This document shows, one piece after another, positions 6,908 through 11,870 of a DNA stretch of 11,870 nucleotides. Origin of the DNA: Nitrospiraceae bacterium (GTDB taxonomy: Bacteria; Nitrospirota; Nitrospiria; Nitrospirales; UBA8639); contig DOFS01000552.1 of NCBI GenBank assembly GCA_003523945.1, forward strand, positions 1 to 11,870. The letters are read 5' to 3'. Below the pieces are notes generated by a model. The model saw only the letters and a program-made list of their open reading frames with translations, did no database searches and was not told where the DNA came from. The translations under genes and the position numbers were made by a program. Numbering within the stretch: position 1 is the stretch's first letter; each line of letters begins with the position of its first letter.

Positions 6908-7513
6908 TTGAGGATATCGAATACCTTGCCGGATAAGCCCAACGAGATGGTTGTATCTTCCATTCCCTCAGAGCTTTGGACCATCGGTCATTCGACGCGG
7001 CCTATCGAGGAATTCGTCGGGCTTCTTCAATCGCACGGCATTCAATTGCTGGTCGACGTCAGAACGATTCCGTTTTCCCGGCGCAATCCGCAGTTCCACC
7101 AGGAGATTCTTGCACAGAGTCTTCGTGAGGCCGGGTTTCAGTATCGGCACATGCCGGCGTTGGGAGGCAGGAGGAAAACCCGGCCGGACTCGGTGAATGT
7201 GGGATGGAGGAATGAGGGTTTCCGAGGTTACGCGGATTACATGCAAACTCAAGATTTTTGGAATGCGGTGGAAGATCTCGTGGCTATTGGCCAAAGTCTA
7301 CGAGTGGCCATCATGTGTGCCGAAGCGGTGCCATGGCGCTGCCACCGGTCCCTGATTGCAGATGTGTTGGTCATTCGAGGATGGACGGTGCACGACATCA
7401 TCTCGGCAAGTTCTCTCAAAATCCACACACTCACACCGTTTGCCAAACCTGATGCCGGTCGCCTCACCTACCCGTCAGAAAAACCCTCTGACTCCACCCT
7501 ACCCCTTTTTTAA
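6908..7513 (+). CDS. DUF488 domain protein
   Basis: This 201-residue protein carries the whole DUF488 domain (PF04343): TIGHS at 25-29, DVR at 50-52, ALGG at 84-87 and CAEAVPWRCHRS at 137-148. The conserved cysteine/histidine cluster suggests an enzymatic or nucleic-acid-related site, but the family has no firmly established function. I chose the TTG at 6908 because AAAGGGA stands 6 bases upstream. The in-frame ATG at 6947 is the alternative, with a poor ribosome binding site. Both keep the domain whole. The last ~25 residues are a loose, proline- and serine-rich tail. A broken relative lies at 6418-6530. Confidence 0.88.
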   Translation: MRISNTLPDKPNEMVVSSIPSELWTIGHSTRPIEEFVGLLQSHGIQLLVDVRTIPFSRRNPQFHQEILAQSLREAGFQYRHMPALGGRRKTRPDSVNVGWRNEGFRGYADYMQTQDFWNAVEDLVAIGQSLRVAIMCAEAVPWRCHRSLIADVLVIRGWTVHDIISASSLKIHTLTPFAKPDAGRLTYPSEKPSDSTLPLF

Positions 7514-7753
7514 CAAGAGGCTGATAGACGAGTCTGGATTTTATTGATTTGAAGAATGGAGCCGTTAAGGAAGAGTAGCGTCTGGTAATCTTTAGTATGG
7601 AAATTTAAAGCGCTTGCAACAACCCGCGGTGATTGTGTCAGACTCGACCATCGTGCGAATTGGCGGATTTGAACAACGGGAAGTGCCCATCCATTTCCAT
7701 TGCGGGCCAACACCGACCACTTGGATCAGCAGTTCTGTAGGGGGATGTGAGGT

Positions 7754-8038
7754 TTAGCGCTGGGCAACTAATTCTTTGGGAGGATGCGCGGCATGCTCAG
7801 GGGGTGAGCCGCCCCAGATCACTGTGTCCGGGCACAGATCGGCTCCATTCGGCCAGACAACTGTGCCGTTTTCAACTCTGACTTGTTTAAAGAGTTTTTC
7901 ATCAGCCTTGAGCGGTTCAAAGATGGGCCCCGTCAGAAGGCTTGAGATGTCCCGCTCAATGACAGAATCGTCAGTAAGTGTGAGTCGTAATTTCCATCTT
8001 TCGAGTGGGGTCGCCTGTTGAATTCTCAGAAGTGCCAT
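7754..8038 (-). CDS. DUF2442 domain protein
   Basis: The protein shows the DUF2442 pattern (PF10387): [21 protein letters not shown], then [17 protein letters not shown], then the hallmark [12 protein letters not shown] (61-71). I start it at the ATG at 8038, 14 bases after the stop of the DUF4160 gene, giving 94 residues. An in-frame TTG at 8107 would add 23 unconserved residues overlapping that gene. It forms a two-gene unit with DUF4160, a pairing seen repeatedly in bacteria and often suspected of being toxin-antitoxin-like. The biochemical role is unknown. Confidence 0.85.
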   Translation of the reverse strand: MALLRIQQATPLERWKLRLTLTDDSVIERDISSLLTGPIFEPLKADEKLFKQVRVENGTVVWPNGADLCPDTVIWGGSPPEHAAHPPKELVAQR

Positions 8039-8052
8039 AAGGTCTGCCTGTT

Positions 8053-8313
8053 CTAATCCAGGGGAGCAATAGGTCTCGGCAACTGTCCAGCTTTTGCAAG
8101 CTGCCAATCCTGTCTCAACTCTTCACGGTGGAGGGCTGCCCATTCCAAGGTCAAAGCCAATGCGCGTCGGGGAAGTTCACCACGATAGATTGCCAAAGTC
8201 TCCACTTCGATTAACGCTTCAAACTCACCATAGCTAACATGAAAATGCGCTGGCTCGTGATCATTGAAAAAGATCCGAACCACGATACCGAAAAATCGAC
8301 TGATCTCTGGCAC
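8053..8313 (-). CDS. DUF4160 domain protein
   Basis: The 86 residues fit the DUF4160 family (PF13711) over its whole length: [20 protein letters not shown], then [13 protein letters not shown] (a conserved HFH motif), then [15 protein letters not shown] and a C-terminal EL-x(2)-W. The start is a GTG at 8313; no earlier start fits the family's normal N-terminus. It is the first gene of a two-gene operon with the DUF2442 gene. The function is not established. The pair is probably a small regulatory or toxin-antitoxin-like module, which is inference from size and context. Confidence 0.87.
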   Translation of the reverse strand: MPEISRFFGIVVRIFFNDHEPAHFHVSYGEFEALIEVETLAIYRGELPRRALALTLEWAALHREELRQDWQLAKAGQLPRPIAPLD

Positions 8314-8444
8314 GTTCCGACTTTATCACAATCATCCGTTTCTGTGAAGAAAGGTAATCTAGATTGAGGATTTCCCTGTAAATATGGTTTGCCGGCCTCA
8401 GCCAACGTCTATAGGAATAATCGGTATGCTTCTGGATTTTTAGA

Positions 8445-8497
8445 CCTGGTGGCTGCCCCATCCCCGGAAGTGATGCCGGGGATGGACCCAGACCAGG
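8445..8497. repeat. REP-like palindrome, possible terminator of the BON gene
   Basis: A perfect 10-base stem, CCATCCCCGG at 8458-8467 with CCGGGGATGG at 8476-8485, encloses an 8-base loop. An outer 6-base pair (CCTGGT at 8445-8450, ACCAGG at 8492-8497) lengthens the cruciform. It starts 7 bases after the stop of the minus-strand BON gene, so it could end that transcript, but no T-run follows on that strand. The sequence style resembles the CCATCCCCGG-type intergenic REP elements seen in many bacterial genomes. Confidence 0.6.
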
Positions 8498-8503
8498 ATC
8501 TTC

Positions 8504-8869
8504 TTAACTTCTTGGGTTACTTTGTGAAAGCGCTTTCGGTTTTATGGCTAATTTATTGACGACCTTCTGCACTCCCTCCGTCTTTTTGGCAATTTCCACG
8601 GCTCTTTCGATCTGATTTTGTGTTTCAACGAATCCACTTAACATGACCGTGCTTCTGTACGTATCAACTTCAATTTCAAACGCATCCACGAGGTCATCGG
8701 CAAACAATGATGACTTGACTGATGACGTGATCACGGCATCGTCAACCGTGGTTCCCACAGTCCGCCCATGTGGATCACTGGCACATGCTGAAAATGCAAA
8801 GGCACATGCCACACTTAAGACCACGAACATGGCTTTGGCTCTCAGTTTGTTTGTGAAGGTGTTGGACAT
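8504..8869 (-). CDS. BON-domain lipoprotein (OsmY-like)
   Basis: The 121-residue precursor has a signal sequence ending in a lipobox, FSAC, with the lipidated cysteine at C29. The mature part is a single BON domain (about 44-109): VDDAVITSSVKSSLF, VMLSGFVETQNQIERA and GVQKVVNKL. BON proteins bind membranes or phospholipid and help maintain envelope integrity under stress. This one should be anchored in the outer membrane facing the periplasm. The start at 8869 is supported by AAGGGAGA upstream. It is a single gene followed by a strong hairpin. Confidence 0.9.
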   Translation of the reverse strand: MSNTFTNKLRAKAMFVVLSVACAFAFSACASDPHGRTVGTTVDDAVITSSVKSSLFADDLVDAFEIEVDTYRSTVMLSGFVETQNQIERAVEIAKKTEGVQKVVNKLAIKPKALSQSNPRS

Positions 8870-9160
8870 AACAATTCTCCCTTTTTGAAATGAAAGTTTT
8901 TGGACACAGCCTTGATGCCATTCAACAGACTGGGTCAGTATGATTCAAAGAGGGGCGCAACAGAATTGATAAAAACCCTTGAATCTTGTCTTGAAATACC
9001 TTGTTTTTCCCGTTCATAGGAGAAGAGGCTCTTTCAACGTGAAGCTGAAAAAGGAAGAAACGAAAAATCAGCTACCTGGCAATTCTCAAGATCCTGAATT
9101 TTGATTACTGGCCTGTCGCCGTGAACAAGAGTAAGATTTGTGCAAACCCAAGGTGATGTT

Positions 9161-9397
9161 ATGGAAACCGCTGGCAACAGGAGGATTTCTCTCCCTCCTG
9201 ACCTATACAAAAAACTGGAAGAGATCGGCTGGAAAGAAGGCAAGCCTATCAGCACCGTGATCCAGGAAGCCCTGAGTGTTGCCAAAAGAGGACGGCTGAA
9301 ATCGAGGTTCCTCAACACTCAGCAATATTGGACACGAAAAGCCAAACAGAAGGGAATTCTCACCGAACGGGATCTTCAGAGGTATTTGGCGAGATAA
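9161..9397 (+). CDS. Ribbon-helix-helix (CopG-like) antitoxin, without visible toxin
   Basis: The ATG at 9161 follows AAGGTGAT and gives 78 residues; a GTG at 9140 is the alternative. Residues 7-40 (RRISLPPDLYKKLEEIG, ISTVIQEAL) form a ribbon-helix-helix DNA-binding fold. The tail YWTRKAKQKGILTERDLQRYL is typical of antitoxins that normally precede a PIN-family toxin. No PIN gene follows: the next gene begins on the other strand 22 bases away. It is therefore either an orphan antitoxin or a regulator whose partner was lost. Confidence 0.78.
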   Translation: METAGNRRISLPPDLYKKLEEIGWKEGKPISTVIQEALSVAKRGRLKSRFLNTQQYWTRKAKQKGILTERDLQRYLAR

Positions 9398-9419
9398 TCG
9401 AGGAATTCTCGTGTTCCAC

Positions 9420-9740
9420 TCACAGGTTAACAACCTCATTAAGAATATGCTGGCCGATCAAGGGCTTGAGTGTGCTCTTCATGACCAAATCGACTTTAAT
9501 ACCTAAAAGGGCAGACAAATAACTTTCCAATTGAATGAATTCAAACAGGCTTGGAGCTTCGGTAAAGTCTATAAGTAGGTCAAGGTCGCTGGTCTTTCCT
9601 GGATTCCCTTGTCCATACGAGCCGAACACACCGAGATAATGGACATGATATTTCGTCCGTAGAATGGGCAACTGGTGACGCAAGATATCTATAAATCGTT
9701 GAAGAATTCGCTGCGGCTTAGGCTGTGAGATCTTTGCCAT
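9420..9740 (-). CDS. MNT-type nucleotidyltransferase (MntA-like)
   Basis: The 106-residue protein carries the minimal nucleotidyltransferase motif GVFGSYGQG (G40, S41) followed by SDLDLLIDF (D52, D54) and the third carboxylate in KVDLVMK (D84). These are the residues that hold Mg-NTP in the pol-beta superfamily. Proteins of this type act as antitoxins that adenylylate a HEPN ribonuclease toxin. The usual HEPN gene is not found on either side: downstream on this strand there is only the antisense of the ribbon-helix-helix gene. AAGGA lies upstream of the ATG. It is convergent with that gene, 22 bases apart. Confidence 0.85.
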   Translation of the reverse strand: MAKISQPKPQRILQRFIDILRHQLPILRTKYHVHYLGVFGSYGQGNPGKTSDLDLLIDFTEAPSLFEFIQLESYLSALLGIKVDLVMKSTLKPLIGQHILNEVVNL

Positions 9741-9839
9741 GACTCAATGTTCCTTGCTTGATTCGCGAACAATCCTATACGGGTACAGGCTACGTTCAAG
9801 GCCAATTTCTGTAAACTTTCCTTAGAAAAAGTGGAACGC

Positions 9840-10157
9840 CTAAACTTCTTTAGCCCGTATTTGATCAAGAAGGGTTTCAACCGGAGTGGTGAGGCTTTTG
9901 CTGCGATTGCAGGCCTGGCAGGCCGGGACGACATTGCCTCTGGTACTTTTTCCTTTCCTGGCCAAGGGCACCACATGATCCATGGTCAGGTTTTCCGCTC
10001 CCACCTGCTGATGACAAAAGTGGCACTCCCCTTTTTGGATCTGGGCTTTCCACCATGGGGTTTTCCGTAATTTTTTCCCGCTTTCGCGTTCAATCCGTAT
10101 ATGCCTTCGGATCGCGTCATCGTCACCGAGTGAGTAGAATTGTTCTGGTTGGGTCAT
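9840..10157 (-). CDS. HNH endonuclease, compact
   Basis: The 105-residue protein has an HNH domain with a zinc site formed by C45-x2-C48 (CHFC) and C80-x2-C83 (CQAC). The catalytic part is MDHVVPLARKGK (D60, H61), with N75 and N84 (CNRSK) completing the motif. Such small stand-alone HNH proteins cut DNA, mostly with unknown targets, and are common near mobile or defence genes. The ATG at 10157 lacks a good Shine-Dalgarno; an in-frame stop lies 30 bases upstream, so the start cannot be much earlier. It follows the arginine dihydrolase gene on the same strand after 226 bases. Confidence 0.88.
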   Translation of the reverse strand: MTQPEQFYSLGDDDAIRRHIRIERESGKKLRKTPWWKAQIQKGECHFCHQQVGAENLTMDHVVPLARKGKSTRGNVVPACQACNRSKSLTTPVETLLDQIRAKEV

Positions 10158-10297
10158 AAGGGAAGGGAGCCTCTGTTCATATTAATTGATTCGGACTGGT
10201 GATCACGGAAATCAGGTGCCGGGTCAACCTGTTTTGGAAGATTGTAGCGCTTGGGTCGGCGCTTTTTAAAGACAAGGAGGTTTTTAGGCCTGGGCAC

Positions 10298-10324
10298 AGA
10301 TCCTTCGCAAGGCCTCAGGATCAC
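10298..10324. repeat. REP-like palindromic element
   Basis: Read on the minus strand, this is GATCCTGAGGCC followed by TTGCGAAGGATC. The outer arms GATCCT (10299-10304) and AGGATC (10317-10322) pair perfectly. The sequence matches in style a widespread intergenic repeat (CATCCTGAGG ... CGAAGGATCT). It lies about 60 bases after the stop of the arginine dihydrolase gene. The recognition is from memory and was not counted in a genome. Confidence 0.5.
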
Positions 10325-10383
10325 AATGTAGGAGAGGTCAACTGCAGTTTGCAGGATTGATGTGGGAATTGAAGCTGGTGCGA

Positions 10384-11184
10384 TTAATCCAGCGCGAGAG
10401 TTAGGCATTTGGCGGAGCCACCGGCCTTGAGGAATTCATCCAGTTCCACAGGATGGGTGGTATAGCCCCGTTTATGTAACCATGCCGTCGTTTCCGGACA
10501 TCCGGTCGGCAGCACGACATGGCGGTCGATACAGACCGCATTGCAGGCAAATCGCTCGCCTTCTTTGGATGGGACTGCAAATCGTTTGTCTGGTTCTATA
10601 CGAGAAGCCAGCACAGTTTGGGCGTACGTATCGAAACAGGGGGGAAAGTAGAGGAGCTCTCCTCCGCTGAGGGGACAAAAGCATGTATCCAGATGGTAAA
10701 AGCGTTGATCCACCAGTTCCACAGGCATGATTTCTTTCTGGAAAATTTCCGACAACTCGACGTAAGCGCGGATATCACTCCGTTGCCGGTAGCCGCCGAT
10801 CCAGAAATCCGGAAACCCCAATAAGTCCCCGGCCCCTTCAAAGTTTATTTCGGGGTCAAGGTTGATGACTTCATAGCCCTTCCTGGTGAACCAGTCAATG
10901 AAATGCCGTTCCTCACCCTGCCGTTCCGGGTGGCGGAATTGGCTGGGAACAGCCTTGCCTTCGTGGAGGACACCCGCATTGGCGGTAAACACCAAATCAG
11001 GTAGTCCCGGTACCGGTTCCATAAATTCGAGTTTGACTCCAACCTCGTTCTCCAGTACCTGGGTCAGCGTTTTCCATTGGGTTCTGGCCCGATCTCCATT
11101 GGATTGATTCGACACTCTCATCCATGGATTAATTTCATATTCGATACCAAAATAATCCGGGGGGCACATCAATAAACGGCTCAT
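10384..11184 (-). CDS. Arginine dihydrolase-like guanidine-modifying enzyme (ArgZ N-terminal module)
   Basis: The 266-residue protein belongs to the amidinotransferase/guanidine-modifying superfamily. Visible active-site elements are LPDLVFTANAG (D63, N69), FEGAGD (E116, D120), YHLDTCF (H164, D166) and the nucleophile in GGSAKCLTLAL (C260). Databases often call it dimethylarginine dimethylaminohydrolase. The pairing with the LOR/SDH gene points instead to arginine dihydrolase, which takes arginine to ornithine, CO2 and ammonia; N69 corresponds to the asparagine reported as decisive in cyanobacterial ArgZ. The start at 11184 lies 15 bases after the stop of the LOR/SDH gene, so the two form one operon. 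It should be cytosolic. Confidence 0.82.
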   Translation of the reverse strand: MSRLLMCPPDYFGIEYEINPWMRVSNQSNGDRARTQWKTLTQVLENEVGVKLEFMEPVPGLPDLVFTANAGVLHEGKAVPSQFRHPERQGEERHFIDWFTRKGYEVINLDPEINFEGAGDLLGFPDFWIGGYRQRSDIRAYVELSEIFQKEIMPVELVDQRFYHLDTCFCPLSGGELLYFPPCFDTYAQTVLASRIEPDKRFAVPSKEGERFACNAVCIDRHVVLPTGCPETTAWLHKRGYTTHPVELDEFLKAGGSAKCLTLALD

Positions 11185-11199
11185 GGTATGGGTACCCCG

Positions 11200-11870
11200 C
11201 TATCCTTTCCAGCCGAGTTCACGGGCCAATTCCCATAAAAAAGAAGAAGAATCCATCACCAGCCCGACGGCTTGGAAGCTTCCACGGTCACTCAGTTTTG
11301 TGGGAACGGCAGGATTGATATCGACACAGACGGTTGGTGATGACGCCGGTAGCAAATTTCCAGTCGCCACGGCATGCAGGGTGGAGGCCACCAACAGGGC
11401 CAACCCCACGCCGGGAATGGCAGCGCGCATGGCCTCTTGGGCTTTGATGGAATCGGTGATGACGTCAGGCAAAGGGCCATCGTCGCGAATCGTCCCGGCC
11501 AGCACCATCTGGACCCCCTGTCGTATGCAGGCCGCCATGATTCCATCTTTGATTAATCCGCTTTCGATGGCTTTTTGAATGCTTCCCAAGGCCCGCACAC
11601 GATTGATGGTGCGAAGGTGGTGCTCATGTCCGTGAGGCATGGAACGGCCAATACCCAGATTGTATCCCAAGGACGTTCCATATAGGCTGGCTTCCATGTC
11701 GTGAGCGGCCAGGGCGTTTCCGCAAAACAGGACATGGATGTATCCCGCTTCGATGATCCATGCCAGGGCTTCCCGTCCTCCCGCATGGATGATGGCCGGA
11801 CCACCCGCAAACAACACCTTACCGGACTCTTTGCCCTCTTTTCGTTGTTGTTGAATGGCCTTCATCCGTT
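11200..11870 (-). CDS. LOR/SDH-type bifunctional enzyme (TIGR00300), C-terminal part, cut by window end
   Basis: The frame stays open to the right edge, so the methionine at 11865 is internal and the gene begins beyond the window. About 223 residues are visible of a family that is normally about 400. They include a nucleotide-binding-like loop VLFAGGPAIIHAGG, the stretch IHVLFCGNALAAHD, the RSMPHGHEHHLRTINRVR motif and a C-terminal GLALLVASTLHAVATGN region. In cyanobacterial AgrE this module performs ornithine cyclodeamination to proline after the arginine dihydrolase step. Here it is a separate gene lying directly upstream of the dihydrolase module. Confidence 0.85.
   Translation of the reverse strand, partial: RMKAIQQQRKEGKESGKVLFAGGPAIIHAGGREALAWIIEAGYIHVLFCGNALAAHDMEASLYGTSLGYNLGIGRSMPHGHEHHLRTINRVRALGSIQKAIESGLIKDGIMAACIRQGVQMVLAGTIRDDGPLPDVITDSIKAQEAMRAAIPGVGLALLVASTLHAVATGNLLPASSPTVCVDINPAVPTKLSDRGSFQAVGLVMDSSSFLWELARELGWKG

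Noticed and set aside
7510..7713. 67-codon minus-strand frame after the DUF488 gene
   Set aside because: No motif, no ribosome binding site; the 7514-7753 gap appears non-coding.
9744..9808. Short minus-strand stretch GLERSLYPYRIVRE just upstream of the MNT gene
   Set aside because: Only about 20 codons between stops and no start; looks protein-like but is too short to support.
10154..10408. 84-codon minus-strand frame between the arginine dihydrolase and HNH genes, overlapping HNH by ATGA
   Set aside because: Its start lies inside the end of the dihydrolase gene without a ribosome binding site, and part of it is the REP-like palindrome read as protein. The four-base overlap is probably chance.
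1..11870. CRISPR arrays, tRNA or rRNA genes, transposases
   Set aside because: No regularly spaced repeats, no tRNA-like cloverleaf and no transposase or integrase motif were seen on either strand.

Overview
The window looks like an accessory, turnover-rich stretch of a bacterial chromosome that runs into a conserved metabolic operon at its right end. I infer a Nitrospirota (Nitrospira-like) host from the overall style of the right-hand genes: a split arginine dihydrolase plus LOR/SDH pair and small genes with Nitrospira-like wording. No rRNA or marker gene is present, so this is only a moderate guess. The KAP-type genes on the left are visibly richer in A+T than the arginine genes on the right, which suggests horizontal acquisition.

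Left part (1-6530, mostly + strand). The window opens inside the 3' end of a gene whose last 151 residues are 59% identical, without gaps, to the C-terminus of a KAP-family P-loop NTPase gene lying at 3258-6352. Between the two copies lie two decayed remnants of the 3' end of a YugP-type zinc metallopeptidase gene, an 83-residue unknown protein with a strong ribosome binding site, and a minus-strand VapBC toxin-antitoxin operon. The toxin is cut by an in-frame amber codon. A palindromic promoter/operator precedes vapB. The KAP gene has four predicted N-terminal membrane helices but is broken by a frameshift that places Walker A and Walker B in different frames. A fragment of a DUF488 gene follows it.

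Middle (6531-10157). Here lie an intact DUF488 gene, a DUF4160/DUF2442 gene pair, a BON-domain lipoprotein, an apparently solitary ribbon-helix-helix antitoxin, an apparently solitary MNT-type nucleotidyltransferase and a compact HNH nuclease. Several are typical of toxin-antitoxin or defence-associated gene neighbourhoods, and several are missing their usual partner.

Right part (10158-11870, minus strand). A LOR/SDH-type (TIGR00300) enzyme gene enters from beyond the window and is followed 15 bases later by an arginine dihydrolase-like guanidine-modifying enzyme. In cyanobacteria these two modules are fused in one protein (ArgZ/AgrE), which takes arginine to ornithine and onward to proline. 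Here they are two adjacent genes. Two REP-like palindromes occur in the window, one after the BON gene and one after the arginine dihydrolase gene.
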